From: Perognathus longimembris pacificus
Lineage: Eukaryota > Chordata > Mammalia > Rodentia > Heteromyidae
Length of the DNA: 64,000 bases
Direction: 5' to 3'
NCBI RefSeq assembly: GCF_023159225.1
Contig: NC_063175.1
Location: forward strand, 4,171,255-4,235,254
The notes beneath the pieces were generated by a model, which saw nothing but the letters and a program-made list of their open reading frames with translations, was not told the origin of the DNA and searched no databases. Below are positions 11,698 to 24,425 of the stretch, in pieces (position 1 is the stretch's first letter; each line of letters opens with the position of its first letter). The position numbers were made by a program, and so were the translations under genes.

Positions 11698-13513
11698 GAA
11701 AGAAAATTTTAAAAGATGAAAATCAATGCCTCTCAGACAACAAAGGAAGTTCTGTGTTTTTCTTTGCCTTCTCCACTTTATCTTTTCAATCCTTACTGAT
11801 TAGGAAAGGTAGGTTAGCATCAACCAGCTCTGCTATCAAATCAAGAGATACAGGTAAATGAGTTATTCCTATCCTACAAGCACGTTTCAAACTTCTAAGA
11901 TACTAAAAGCATTTCCACTTATTCACTAGCCTTGTGTGAAGATTACAAGCAACTAAGACAATGTTGATTTAGAAAATGTAAAAATTTGCTCTTTGGGTTA
12001 ATGTTTTAAGGTCATTACATTTCAACAGTTTTGTATGACATTCCCATCTCTGCCTATCATTTTAGGACCACATCTGTCAAAAAATGTAGCCCAGATAAAA
12101 AATCCTAAGTAAAAAGTCTTTACAAGCAGTCAGAGAGATGTTATGAATCACATTTAAGTGATTATAAAGAAGAATATAAAATTATATTTTCATGGTGGTT
12201 GCAACTACCTGAATATAGTTGTACTCCTGAAAAAAAATGAGAAAGTCCTGGAAGAATCAAAGAACAACACAAACCACTCCTGTTCAGTGAGCACAGTGTG
12301 GCTAATTTTTCAAATATTTTAATGTTAGTTTTTTTCAAAAATATATTTATTGTTTAATTTGTTTTTATAATTAATTTAGTACCTATCATGTACCAATATC
12401 TATAGTTTTAGACCCAGTGCAACTTCTGTCTAGTGAGAAGAGTTTAACATGTAGAGAAGTAGTTAAGATTAACAAGACTTGTCCTTTGACAAGGGTCTCC
12501 AGAAGAATATGAAGAGAATCTATTGAGTTTCACTAATCTACAGATAGAAGAGACTAAGGGAAGGGAGCTAGCAAAAAAAAAAAAAATCCTTTCAACTTTC
12601 AATATTGAGGTACTGCTAAGCCAATCAGAGGTAGTAGCTGGAAACTTCTAGATAATTTAGAGCTCTAGTAAAAGGCCTAAGCTAATGAGGTAGAATTGAG
12701 GATCAAGCCAAACCGATAATAACTGAATCTTCAAGGGTTGGGAAGACTGCCTAAAAAGGATAGAGGCAAAGATCATGAAAGGATCATAGGGTTATTGACA
12801 TGCAAGGAGACACCCTTAAAGGGAGATTTCTTTATGTTTATATCAAGAGAGAATAATTTAATGTTTAGTAGGATAGTAAAGAGAGAGACCTAGCATTTCA
12901 GCTAACAGAACAGATTCAGGAAGATAGTGTCAACAGAGTAAATGTCAAAAAAGAGAACTCAGAAATAGCACTTGGCTGTAGCATTGGGAAGACCGCAGAA
13001 CCAAGGAGGAATGTTAAAAAAAAAAAAGATGATAGTGTTAGATTAAATTAAAAAAACAAATTTAAAAGAATACAAAAGATCAGAATTTAGGTGCTATATT
13101 AAAGTAAACAGCAATGATAGGTAATTTTAATGTTCAGTGCAATCTTTTGGATATTATTAGATGCAATAGCTCTGTGACACAGACTGTTTCTGTCTAAGAA
13201 AATTCTTTTAGCTTATATGTGGACAAATGTTAGTAAGTTCTGTTTGAATTATCAACCCACTACAGTTGACTTTTAATATGGGAGGATACCTGTTAGTCTC
13301 CAGATGATATATTAAAATCAGAAAAAAAGTTTAAAAATTAAAAAAATCTCGGTGTTCCAAAAGCTTTTTTAGAGTAAATGATCTTCTTTTTGTTTTGTTG
13401 TGAAACAAATAGGTTGTTGGTAATGAAATAAGTGGCCTCCTCTTTGTATGAGGAGCTTCAACACTCCCTTGTTTTCCCCCTCCTTTCCTTCTTCCCTCCC
13501 TTCCTTTCTTTTT
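11698..13513. other. Unique AT-rich intronic sequence
   Basis: It holds only short A runs (about 12574 and 13017). No element or exon is recognised in 1.8 kb, one of the longer repeat-poor parts of the window. Confidence 0.5.
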
Positions 13514-13603
13514 GACAGGGTCTCAATATGTGGCCCAACTTGGCCTCAGAGTTGAAATATCCCGGCCCCTCCTCGTCCTTTACAGTTGTGTGCCCCCATG
13601 CCA
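13514..13603 (-). mobile_element. Old B1 monomer
   Basis: GACAGGGTCTCAATATGTGG and CCCAACTTGGCCTCAGAGTT are the classic antisense B1 5' segments. No partner half is attached. Confidence 0.6.
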
Positions 13604-14540
13604 ATTCTTTGTTTCTTTAAGCTCTAACTGGGGAATTTGAATGAGTCTGTGATTTTAATGATCTATCTTATCCAAGAGAACCAGGAAGCAGACACTAGAT
13701 TTAAGGTAAAACAGGACTGTTTTCTTGCTTTTCTTTCAAATATGATGTGTCCTTGGCAGAATTCGAGGAGAAGGGAAGGGCAATGACTTTTAGGGAATTG
13801 GATATGCAATCTGTGGCAGGAAGAAGTGGGAAAGGTTTCCTTGGAAGGAGTCATGGCAGGGTTGGGGGGTGGCTTGGCAAGATCTCAGTATCTGTCACAA
13901 GGGGGTTAGGAGATTTATGCGCTTCTCCAAGGGGTCCTGAACTCGCTTTCAGCATGAGATAAATCACTGTCACTTTGCAGACAGACCCAGACAAACATGG
14001 AAGCTACTTTTGCTTCATTAAAACAGAAGAGCCAACCAGGCTCCTGCTCATGTGGTCCCTGCTTCTTAGAAGTGACAGAATCAATTAGTGCAGGTTCGCC
14101 TCCGTGGGCATGGCTTTTGGGCTGAGGCAATAAAGACCTGTCAACTGTGATGATGTTTCTGGAGAACAGTGGGGAATCGCTGGCAGCTCATCAGGATGTA
14201 AAAAATGATACCCCTCAGAAAAGGGGGAGTAGGCCTTGTAATCATGGGTTTGACAAGGTCCTTATCTTCCAGCAACTTTGTAAGGCATGATGATAATTAC
14301 GAATCAAAACTGGCTCCGGATAGCATGGCCACACTTGCCAGAAATCTGCATAGAAGGGAAAGTTGTGGGAAAACAGCATTTTTTCTCCTTCATCATTTCA
14401 TACATATTTGTTACTGCAATGTGGGTCAGAAAACTCCAAGTGGCTTATGGGTACAGTGGGCTCCAGTCTCAAAAAGTTGGTTTGAATTCTGAGCTGTCAA
14501 TGGTTCAGCTAGATTGCATAATTTCATTTATTTGAGCAAG
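13604..14540. other. Unique intronic sequence
   Basis: Frames on both strands overlap here (about 13747-14535) without any recognisable protein. I see no repeat. Confidence 0.45.
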
Positions 14541-14543
14541 GTG

Positions 14544-14544
<1 letters not shown>

Positions 14545-14598
<54 letters not shown>
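14545..14598. repeat. (TG)n(AG)n compound microsatellite
   Basis: About 18 TG followed by nine AG units. Confidence 0.95.
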
Positions 14599-14684
14599 GA
14601 AGAGAGAGATAGAAACAGAGAAAGATTTTATTCAGTAAAGCAAGTATGTGCTGTGAAGTCCACCACAATCATTATGCAATACAT

Positions 14685-14840
14685 AAGGCTAACACTCTAC
14701 TATATGAGCTAAACCTCCACTTGCACATTTTCATGGTTGGAGATTAGAGTCTCACGGACAGCCTTGGGTGCCTTTGAACCATGATCCGATCTCAGCCTCC
14801 TGAGTAGCTAGGGTTACAGGCGTGAGCCACCAGATGCCCA
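14685..14840 (-). mobile_element. B1-Geo dimeric SINE, Geo half degraded
   Basis: GGCTAACACTCTACTATATG is the recognisable Geo core. The B1 half ends GGTTACAGGCGTGAGCCACC. It lies downstream of the compound microsatellite. Confidence 0.75.
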
Positions 14841-14989
14841 GATAATCATTTCATTTCTGACTATGCACATGTCTTCCTTTCTCCTTGCCAGGCAGGGTGT
14901 GGCTGTTGGGGCCCCAGGCACCTGTGAGAATGGCCTGCTGTCACACCCCCAAGTGACTGTGCTCTCTCCTTTAATCCTTCTTTAATCAG

Positions 14990-15215
14990 GACAGGAAGAT
15001 GACCAGTTGGGGGTTAGTGATGAGATAATTTGTAATGATGGTAATTTGACATCTGAAAGCCAATAAATAAGTAAGAGACTCAGAGTAATTGCCAATATGT
15101 ATTACTGTGATACACGTTTGAGCTCATCTCAATTACAGGCACTGATTTATTTTTATCTGACTTCAGAAGTTTCTGTCAAACACCTTAATTCAAATAACCT
15201 GGTGGAACAGGGCTT
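14990..15215. other. Repeat-free AT-rich stretch, possible conserved element
   Basis: It has dense TAATT-type words (GATAATTTGTAATGATGGTA, TCTCAATTACAGGCACTGAT) and no repeat similarity. This texture is typical of conserved non-coding elements, but that is inference only. Confidence 0.25.
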
Positions 15216-15867
15216 ATGGCAGTGATTAGTGACGTGTGGAGAGGACCCATGAAGAACCAGCTTGGCTGTTCCTTGCCTAGTCACATTAGGAAGCATGTAT
15301 GCAGAGACTGCCACTCAGATGATGTGTGGGAGACAGGAGAAGTCATGGGACGGAATCATCCACAATGGGCTCACACATAGTCATGGAGATGGGACTTGGC
15401 CAGCTGCCTCCTAGAGAGAAGACTGTAGAACTTGGCAGGGACTCCACCTAATTATCAAGATGGCCGTGTGTCTGTGAGCTGCTCTCCAACATCTCCAGCA
15501 GCTAAGGAAGTACTGCCACTTTCCAGCACCCAGGATCTGGCTAATCTGACAACATATGGTGGAAAAGTACGTCATTGGCTTCCCCACCCACTATGCTGAT
15601 TTCTGTCAGCTTGTTTCCCTCTGCAAAATTCCTGCCTACCCTCCCCAGTGATCTAGTTAGCATTGTGAGAAGACTAAGGGGCTTAGACGTAGTAGACTGT
15701 GCTCATGAAAACTTATTGTTGAGAAAAAAAATAACGTCAATGGATTTCCTACTTAGCTCCAAAGTGGTATGACCCTAACGCTATGGGGACACATCGAACT
15801 CATTCTGGCCAAGAGAAGGAGGGTCATGGGACCATGTACAACAAGGGAACTGGATGTTATGAAGAGC

Positions 15868-16200
15868 TAGTGGTGTGTGCTGGTAGCTGACATGGGAGCT
15901 TAAGAATCAAGGCCATCCTGGGCTACCCTAGAGACTGTCAAGCAAAAGCCAAACAAAACAAAAGAAAGCACACTCAGTGTGGTGGCACATGCCTGCAATC
16001 GTAGCTATTTGGGAAGCAGAGATAGCAGGATTGAGCTCCCAGGGCAGCCCGAGGGACAAACTAACTTATGACTATCTGAAAAACAAACTGAAAATGAAAA
16101 GATTGGGTGATATACCTCAAATAGTCAGGATCTTGCCTAGCGAGCACAAAACCTGAGTTCAATCTCCAGTACTGCCCCTGACCCCATACTCCCTAAAAAA
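15868..16200 (+). mobile_element. B1 followed by B1-ID composite (possible trimer)
   Basis: A decayed B1 (GGCCATCCTGGGCTACCCTA), an A-rich spacer, a second B1 starting GTGTGGTGGCACATGCCTGC, then an ID unit (GGATCTTGCCTAGCGAGCAC, AGTTCAATCTCCAGTACTGC). The B1-B1 junction differs from the other trimers, so chance juxtaposition is possible. Confidence 0.65.
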
Positions 16201-16576
16201 GAGTTCCTTGAAGTAAATAAGGTGATTTTTTTTTTTTTTACTAGAGGCTAACCTACACAGACTTACTACCTTCCACTGTATGGTTTGTTAATATCTAGAT
16301 ATGCTTAGAGGGTAAACAGGTGGGGTGAGCAGAGCTAATACATTTGGTCAGTTATAGAGAGATTTGACCCAGTGGTCAAAGGGTATACAGGAGTAAGGAA
16401 ACAAGAATCAACATCCACCACTGTGCTACGGCCAGGAGTCTCAGGTTCCAGGTTTCCCCAACCACCTCAGGCAGGTTTTATCACTGATACTGACAATGGA
16501 CATCATTCTGCTCTAGCTTTCCTGGGTTCTAGTGTAAAGATAGAGAGAAAAATTGATTTGTGAGTAAGATAAACAT

Positions 16577-16795
16577 AGCCAGGTGCCAGTGGCTCACATG
16601 TGTACTCAGGAGCTACTCAGGAGGTTGAGATATGAGGATCACACTGAAAGCTATCCCAGGCAGGAAAGTCATGAGGCTCCTATCTCCAATGAACCACCAA
16701 AAAGCTGGAAGTGGAGCTGCAGTACAAGAGCTCAGGGATAGTGCTCAGGCCCTGAGCTTGAGCCCCAGGACAAGCACAAAAAAGAAAGAAAAAAG
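16577..16795 (+). mobile_element. B1-Geo dimeric SINE
   Basis: B1 start GCCAGGTGCCAGTGGCTCAC, linker CTCCAATGAACCACC, Geo half ending GAGCTTGAGCCCCAGGACAA, A-rich tail AAAAAAGAAAGAAAAAAG. Confidence 0.88.
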
Positions 16796-16899
16796 ATAGC
16801 CATACTCCTTAGAACTCTAGACTCCATGGTGAATAGTCAGAGGAAATGCTTTTCTTAAAAATTATTATTCACATGTTTGAAAATGTATACAAAGTCATC

Positions 16900-17275
16900 T
16901 GCAGATATACACAAACAGATTGACAAGAGTATAATATATTTAGGGGAGAAGTCCAGTGGTGTAACATTGCCAAATAACTAACATACAGTTTAACAAAATA
17001 ATGCCAGCGAGCTGAACCAAACTGTGTGTAGTATAGGGGAGGTAAAGGGGGAGCAGATGTATAGAGAGAGGAATGCGGCATAAAAAAATCATAATATTCA
17101 GTGTAGACGTGTGAAAATGGAACCAGGCAGTGTGAGAGGAAAGGTAGGGTTGAGAGAAATGGAAGAAGACGGATGGAACACGGAACACTGATGAAGGTGC
17201 AATGTATTTATACACTGACATGTTGAACTGAAACCACTTTGTACAACTACGTAAAGGTAATAAAAATAATCAAGG
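16900..17275 (+). mobile_element. L1 3'-end fragment, older subfamily
   Basis: The end GAACTGAAACCACTTTGTAC, then AACTACGTAAAGGTAATAAA, matches the 3' tails at 35020 and 41538. The upstream part is purine-rich, as in rodent L1 3' UTRs. Confidence 0.6.
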
Positions 17276-17578
17276 AGAAGGTGGGATCCTAGCTCCTTCT
17301 GCTTCCTCTCTTACTTGCTTTCTAACCATGCAGGGCCAACCAATCACAAAGTGGAACCTTCAGAGCCATGGGCCAAATAAACTTTTCCTCTTTATAAACA
17401 GGTTATAGGAATGGGAAATTGTCTACATAATTTGTCAATGGGTGGAACAGATTCTCTTATATAGAAAGGAGATTATTTGACAATCAAGCTAGAGACAAAT
17501 GCCAAACTTTCACAACTTCACAAATGAAAGATGATACCGTGTCAGAGAAAAAGAGAAAGTGTTTTCTTATCACAACAG
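17276..17578. other. Unique intronic sequence
   Basis: Nothing recognised except that it ends in a pyrimidine tract and CAG at the border of the candidate exon. Confidence 0.4.
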
Positions 17579-17704
17579 TCCGTTGGCAAGCAGGAATCCA
17601 GTAGCGCATTCTCATAAGACGCCAAGAAGAGAGGGGTCAGGCTTTCACGTGGAAGCCCATCGAGATCTAGGAGGAAGCTCGATCCACCACGATGCTATGG
17701 ACCT
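17579..17704 (+). other. Candidate plus-strand exon in a CpG-rich unique patch
   Basis: The upstream flank is TGTTTTCTTATCACAACAG (acceptor-like) and the downstream flank is GTAAGTC (donor consensus). The enclosed 126 bases are a multiple of three and open in exactly one frame, with stops in the other two. With its downstream flank to 17760 it holds nine CpG sites, unusual for this intron. I recognise no protein in it. It would be antisense to DLGAP1, for example an exon of a long non-coding RNA, or the borders may be chance around a regulatory element. Confidence 0.2.
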
Positions 17705-19736
17705 GTAAGTCTCACGAGCTCCACCAGCAAGCTAAGAGCTGATGTCAGCGTGAGATGGAAATGGCTGCATCATCACCAAGATATCAAAATAAATTTCAGC
17801 AACAGGAGAATTCTTGGTGAACAATTTTGACCAGATTTCATATTTTAGTAACTGAAAAGTGTGTTTTCCCAGTTCTTTTTTCGAGGTACATCAATATCCT
17901 TCCCCATATATGACTGTGCTCTCAGAGAGCAGATGAATGTCAGAGGCTAGGGATTCAACCATCTCCCCTGGTAGAAGCAGAGGGCTTCGTGTTCAGCCCC
18001 TGAACATTTTGGGTGAGCAAGGGAAGTGCCTTCCTTCTGTGAACCTACAGGGTGCCAAGGTTAAGTGTGGCTTCGAAGTAGAAGAAAATCATACTCAAAT
18101 TCTGTCCTGGAGGGCTGACTTGAAGAACAGAGGGGGATGCCCAGGCCAGGAGGCAGACTCACAGGGCCAAGTGGGTTCTGTCTGATTGTACCTGTCCAGC
18201 AGGGACCTGGGTAATCTCTGAACGCCTACTTGTTTCTGTGGCTTTCCCCACGTTTTTGTCCTATTAGGCTGCTTGTCTGATGATTTCAGTAATATTTGTA
18301 ACTGGTGTAAGGAAGACACTGAATATATCCTTACTAAATAAAGTCTTCCAGATTAGTAATTTAACATTCATTAGTTCACTTTATTTTCAGAGAATAAGCA
18401 TAGAGAGAAGCAAAATAACTTGTGGAAGGTGGCCAAGTGGTGCAGTCTAGATTTTTCCCCAGTTCTGACTTTTGCTTTCCTACCAGGCTGCCTCTCCACC
18501 AGCAGGCCTGGAGTCTGTTGTCTCTGGGGGTCTAAGAGGCTAGGGGACTACCCTGAAGGAAGAGGGACAAGGAAGAGGAGCCATGTACCTGTCCTTTCTG
18601 CTGGGCCTTCTTTCTAACCTTCCTCTCCTTCCTGAAACCATCACTAACTGTATTTAGAGCAATTCCAATGATATCAGCTTTATTTTTAGTATTTTACCGT
18701 ATCATTTTAAAAGCAGTGCTTTAAAAAAAATATAAAGGTGACTAAAACCTCAATGTTAATGTATTTAAGTTATCATTTAAATTTTATGTAGTGCCTCCAG
18801 GCACAAGTGAATAATCATGGAGGCCAGGCAGAAGCTTGACAAGCTGTTTTCCATAAAATACCCAGCTCAGCTACTTAGCCATGTGGGTGGTTGCTATGGG
18901 CAACTACTTAAATAAACTCAGGGAAGGAAGGGGGAGGGCAGGTTCAGAACCCAGGGAGTGACAAGGTTCACCTAATTTTGGGAAAAGCAAACAAGACACA
19001 AACACTTAATACTTTTCTTCTTCCTAATGGTCACTCCTCCCTCTCCATAATACCAGGAATACCTTCAATCTGAGATGATCTTTTTCTTGGAAGATAAACA
19101 AGGAAAGGGAAAAATTGGAAGGAAGATCTTATCTTCATAGAAGCTCAGTAGCAAAGTATTCAAAAGGGAAAAGAAGTTGGAAACAAAATTTTAACAGTTG
19201 GAGGACTATCACCACGGCTGTAAGCTAAAAAATATAAAACCAGACCTCAGTTGTTTTCCCAGGGGTAGGCTGGTTAGCCTCAGTCCTGGAAAAACACAGT
19301 CTAAGAATTCAGTCATGCCTGCAGGAAACTGAAAAGACAGGTTTTTATAATTATACTTTCCTATTTTGGTGCCTGGAAATAAATCTCAGTTAATATCATG
19401 CCTTTTGCTTCATTTTCATTTATTTTTTTCCCTCAGTAATCAAGTACTTTGAGATCTTCACCTATCATGTTGATTGAAATTACTTTTCAACACTTAATTC
19501 CACCCTGTGTTCTTGCCCAAGGGTTATATTTTTACAAACTTTTGCTATCATGAATCGCTCTTTTTTTCTTATAATTGGGCTTTTTTGGTATTCTATAACT
19601 TATTATAAAAATATTTCCTTCAATGAGGGAACATTACTTATATTATGGTACATGCATATAATGAAGTACTCAGCATTTGTTACAATGTGGTTCATCTTCA
19701 TGCATTTGTAGAAAAAAACCTTTAAGATATAATTTT
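17705..19736. other. Unique intronic sequence
   Basis: Two kb without a recognised repeat. AATAAA occurs at about 17789 in plus orientation. The part at 18640-18900 is AT-rich with GATATCAGC and AATAATCATGG words and could be a conserved element. Confidence 0.4.
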
Positions 19737-19972
19737 AAGTCAAGTGCAATGGCTTACACCTGTCACCCTAGCTACTCAAGAGGCTTGAGATCTGAGGATC
19801 AGGATTCACAGCCAGCTAGGGTAGGAAAGTCCATGAGATTCTTACTTCAAATTCACCTCTCCCAAGGCCAAATTGGAGCTGTGGCTTAAATGGTAGAGTG
19901 CTAGTCTTGAATGAAAAGCTAGGAGATAACACCCAGGTCCTGAGTTCAAGCCCCAGTACGGGCACAAAAGAA
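19737..19972 (+). mobile_element. B1-Geo dimeric SINE
   Basis: B1 body (CTAGCTACTCAAGAGGCTTG), linker, then a Geo half with TGGCTTAAATGGTAGAGTGC and the B-box-like GAGTTCAAGCCCC. Confidence 0.85.
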
Positions 19973-20449
19973 GGTGTTATTAGAGGAGTATATAGACCAT
20001 TTAGGCACACACATATGTATCTGCATAGACTGATTCTGGATGGATGAGAGAGAAATGGAGAATTCCTATCTATAAGGTCATGAAGGGATTGGAGACGAAA
20101 AGAAGCTCCTAACTATTAAAATAGTCTCTAAGGCTTTTGGAATTTTCATGTTTCCATAGTAAGTGAAACAAAGTCTTCCAACTATTCCTAAAGAGAATAA
20201 AAATGAACACAGACAGGGTGTTTATTGTGGTATATAGCATCACCACTTCACCTAGGACCACGACCACAGCCAAGGGCAGATCCTCTGACCTAATGTTTGT
20301 TGGCTTTTGGTTTTTGGTATCCTGACTCAGCTGTTAAACCAGTTCTCTCTAGTGTTATGCCAGTCTCTGATTCCAGTTAGTTTTCTGTGGGCTTTTTACT
20401 TTGATTCCCAATTCTGGTTACATTTTGTTTCTATCATATCTATGATAGT

Positions 20450-20660
20450 ACATATAGCACGAGGCTTAATATGAGCTCTGGATTCAAATCCTGATTATAC
20501 CATATTTAGCTTTATGAGCTGTGGCAACTGAGTTTACCTCTTGTGCCCCAGTTTCTTGCCAATATACTTAGGATTAAAGTAATTCCTGTCTAATCAATAA
20601 TATTAGTGTTCTTCTATGTATTGTGCCTGGCATATAAGGAGTGCTACTCAGTGTTAGTCA
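20450..20660 (+). mobile_element. MIR element
   Basis: GAGCTCTGGATTCAAATCCT, TACCTCTTGTGCCCCAGTTT and the 3' GTGCCTGGCATATAAGGAGT follow the MIR consensus in order over most of its length. Confidence 0.8.
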
Positions 20661-20845
20661 CTTTTGTTCTTGGAGATTTTGTTTTTCAAGAGGAAAAAAC
20701 TAAAGTTAGATACATTCTAATAACAACAAAACAGGAGCAAGAAGAGAAATTAAGAAATAAAGCAAAATTGTGTACAAATCCTCCTCACAGAGAATAGTTG
20801 TTGGAGATGTTAGAAAACACCCTTCTAAAATGAATGCAAATACAT

Positions 20846-21022
20846 CACACGTAGAATCCTAGCTGCTCTGGAAGTTGAGATCTGAGGACTGAAATCAGCC
20901 TGGGATTCGTATCTATAATTAGCTACCAAAAAAAGCTGGAAGTGAAGGTTTTCCTTAATGGTAGAGCACCAGCAAAAAAGCCAAGAGTCTGAGTTCAAGA
21001 CCTAGTACCAGTGAGCGCACAT

Positions 21023-21023
<1 letters not shown>
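20846..21023 (+). mobile_element. B1-Geo dimeric SINE, 5'-truncated
   Basis: It starts within B1 (GAATCCTAGCTGCTCTGGAA). The Geo half has lost its middle, and the end (GAGTTCAAGACCTAGTACCA) runs into a CA array. Confidence 0.75.

Positions 21024-21071
<48 letters not shown>
21024..21071. repeat. (CA)n microsatellite
   Basis: About 22 CA units directly at the 3' end of the preceding SINE. Confidence 0.95.
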
Positions 21072-21072
<1 letters not shown>

Positions 21073-21775
21073 CAAAGAATAAACCAACACAATGGATCAA
21101 GAAAATGTGGTATATATACACAATAGGATTCTATGATTCTATCAGAAAGAATGACATTGCCCCATTCGTAAGGAAATGGAAGGACTTGGAAAAGATCATA
21201 CTAAGTGAAGTGAGCCAGACCCAAAGAAACATGGACTCTATGGCTTCTCTCATTGGGAATAATTAATACATGTCTAGGATAGTCCTAGCAGAAGATCACA
21301 ATAACTCAATAGCTATGTACATGTGAACACATAAGATGGTGCTAAGTGATATAAATTCCAAGTTATGGAAATAAGTGGTTTATCATTGTTGTTGTTATTT
21401 TCAACATACCATGTAAAATTATGCCATTTTCTTTTGTCTTTCTTCCCCATGGTTTTACTCCTGATGTTACTGTTACTGATTTTGGTACACTGGGTATTGT
21501 ATATACGTTTATTGGAATTAGGGAAGAGAAGGGGAACATCAAAATGGAAAGAAAAAGGGTAAAAGGTGAACCAATGCAACAGCAATACTTACAAAACTAT
21601 ATGCTGTAAACCAACTATATAAGTCATGGGGGAGGAGGGAATTGGGGAAGGGGGAAGGTGGGAGAAACGTGAGGAAGGAGGTAACAGTTGGATAAGAAAT
21701 GTACTCACTGCCTTATGTATGAAACTGTACCCCTCTGTATATTACTTTGACAATAAATAAATTAATAAAAAGAAA
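21072..21775 (+). mobile_element. L1 3' end (about 700 bases), young subfamily
   Basis: ATGGATCAAGAAAATGTGGT, then GAATGACATTGCCCCATTCG, is the region corresponding to the conserved 3' end of mammalian L1. It ends GACAATAAATAAATTAATAA and is about 90% like the copy at 49985 by eye. There is no intact ORF2. Short frames on both strands here are by-products. Confidence 0.82.
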
Positions 21776-23899
21776 GTACCATTTTGTACCCACATCTAGT
21801 TACTTAAGTAATATAGACTATACTTCCATCTAAATGGAAAAAATGGCTTTTTCAACTCAAATCACATTTATTGGCATCTTTCTAAACAAACATATCATTT
21901 CATCCTGCCTCTGCATTTATAAATTCCCAATCACTAACTAGATTAAAATAAAAAAACTCTAGTTAGCTAAGGATCTTGTTATAATAATCCTCACAGACTA
22001 TCTGAAGACATTTTTCTGTTTTTAGATATTCCTTCTTATGCCTCAATGATCTTGATTTCTTTATATCCAGACACACCCTTCTCTCTCGTTTATTGCTTCT
22101 GAATGATTATTCAAACTCCAGGTGGAATATTTTCTTTTGCACATTAATATTTATTTATTTTTCACAATTGAGAACATTTCATCTTAGGATATATACATAT
22201 ATGTGTATATAATGTATACACACATATCTTAAACTTACAGATAACTACTGAAAATTGTTTCCATCTCTTTTGGTGACCATTATTCATGTTCAGTTTCAGC
22301 AAAGTCTTATTAATTTTCATTCTTTTGAGGGATGGAGCAACTTGAAAATCTAGGAAGAATACTCGGTTGAGAGTTAGACCTAGCTCCTAAACGGTACTAA
22401 CTAGTTGGAGCAGGGTATTGCTTTCATCTGGGCCTCAGTTCCTTGCTTGCCATGTAACCGGGTTGTAATCATCTCTAGGCTTCTGTTCCATTCCACTTCT
22501 TAATTTTTTTCTTTTATCCTGTCTTTGACATGAGGCAAGCACCTCTGCTCCACCATGATGTGCTTCCTTACTTCAGGGCCAAAAGCAATGGAAACAATAA
22601 ACACAGACAGGGACCTCTGAACTTATGAGCCCAAGTCGACGTTCCATCTTGATAACTTGTTTGTCTCAGGAATTCTGTCACTAGCATGGAAAGCTGGCTA
22701 ACTAAAGCAAGCTACGGTCATCCCTAGTTTTTCTCCAGCTGAACCTCAAACACAATCTTTTAATTAAATGGGAAGGTCTGCAACAAGGGAAAGCAAGCTT
22801 CATTTTATTACTATTTTTGAATCCCACGCACTTAGACACAAGCCCTAGGCTACATGATGTCTTTGCACTTGCCTGCACCAGAGTGTCCACTTCTCCTGAA
22901 ATCTGACACAGAGAGCTGGAGATTTCATGTTAGTGCTAACCCAGATCCCTGCTTTCTGCTCTGCTTTCTTGGGGGTGGGAAGAAAAGTGGTCTAAAGAAC
23001 TTAAAGAAGGTTCTGAGATAAAAGTCAAGAATGACGTCCAGATGGTGCCACAGTCCCCAGACTATTCAAGGAAAATCCCACTGTTCTGTGAGACATCGGG
23101 AGGAAGAAAGGTGGCACGGCAAGCCAAGGGCCAGAACTGACAACACAGGCAGAGCTGGGCTCTGTCTCAAAGGCTTATAATGATAGAACATCCTTGGCTT
23201 CATCTGCAAAGTCTTTATTAAAATAAAATCTAGATTCTTTTGAGATCACTGGGAGAGTCAAATGAAATGTATTGAAACACATGATAAACTTATTTACAAG
23301 AACTTTATCATGAAAACTGTAAGCTTAGAAGGCAAATTAGCTCTCAGGATAATCAAGTATAGTTCCTTCTCATTGGTTTATGTGGATTCACAAATGATTC
23401 CACTTAGTCAAGAGGACTAGTTTATTAGCTAGTCTTTTATAGCCAACCTCCTCTTCCTCACAGAACTAGAAAGAAAAAGGGTTCCCTGGATGAACTTGAA
23501 GAAATATGCTAATTTTGCAGCAGATGACAATACCAGGGACGGCTGTGAAGGTATTTTTAACATTCTAATGTGTACCTGCCAGACTGAGCTCCCAGCCTCC
23601 AGGTGGGCTGGCGGTGCTAGGCAGGGTTTAAAAGGAACAGGGAACTTTTCACAGAACCACAGATTTGGAGTCGGAGAGAACACAGACTCAGTCAAAGGAT
23701 GGAGGCAGATGTTAGATGACAATTCAACCAATGGTTGAATTCTATCCAACTCTCGGGTGAAGCCACTGTGGGAAGGCACTATTCAAATCACCTAAGCAAA
23801 CATGGTAGTAATAGAGTAGTGAGATTTTTGTCTTGATCTCCTTGGACTCATCCTGGGCGAGGGGAAGCTTCTATATGAGGGGCAGAAAAAGAAATGTGC
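21776..23899. other. Unique intronic sequence
   Basis: It holds an AT-rich alternating stretch (ATATATACATATATGTGTAT at about 22189) and otherwise nothing recognised. The 116-residue minus frame at 23429-23779 has no known match and an overlapping frame on the other strand. Confidence 0.45.
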
Positions 23900-23975
23900 T
23901 CATCACCTGAGTGATTGCAATCCCTCTGTACATAACTTCAATAATAAAAATAAAGTAAAATGATAATAAAAAAGT
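23900..23975 (+). mobile_element. L1 3' tail fragment
   Basis: CCCTCTGTACATAACTTCAA, then an A-rich (TAAAA)n end, is the last part of the L1 3' UTR. Confidence 0.5.
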
Positions 23976-24244
23976 AGTATGTGAGGAGGCTCCAGCTACT
24001 TTGAGAAATATGAAAGCAACAAGTACAGAGTTCTTAGGAGTAAGAAAAAATGTTCATGCGAGAGAGTTTAAAGAATAGAAGAATAGAAACTTTCTTCTAG
24101 CTTTTTCCTTTATTAGATTATCATACTAGGAATCCAGAGGATCAGTATATCCCAATGCTTCATGCATAGTAGATGGCCAACAGCAATAATGATAACAATG
24201 ATGATTCCTATCACATCCTTCATACCTGTTACAATGAACAGATA

Positions 24245-24425
24245 TGAACATGTGTTAGGTACTGTACAGTGTTACTTTCTTGAATCTATACAGTCACTTA
24301 AGGGAGTAAACACTAGTATCTCTGTGTAATGGATGAGGAGATTGAAGCACAGTTGCAAAATGATTTTCTACAGTAATGCATCTGGAAGTGGCAGGACTAT
24401 GATTTTGAACTGAGGTAACCCAACC
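24245..24425 (-). mobile_element. MIR element
   Basis: GTGTTAGGTACTGTACAGTG, then TAATGGATGAGGAGATTGAA, then TGGAAGTGGCAGGACTATGA follow the antisense MIR in order. Confidence 0.75.

Noticed and set aside
22189..22225. Alternating AT-rich palindrome-like stretch as a regulatory hairpin
   Set aside because: It is simple TA/TG sequence; no specific structure can be supported.
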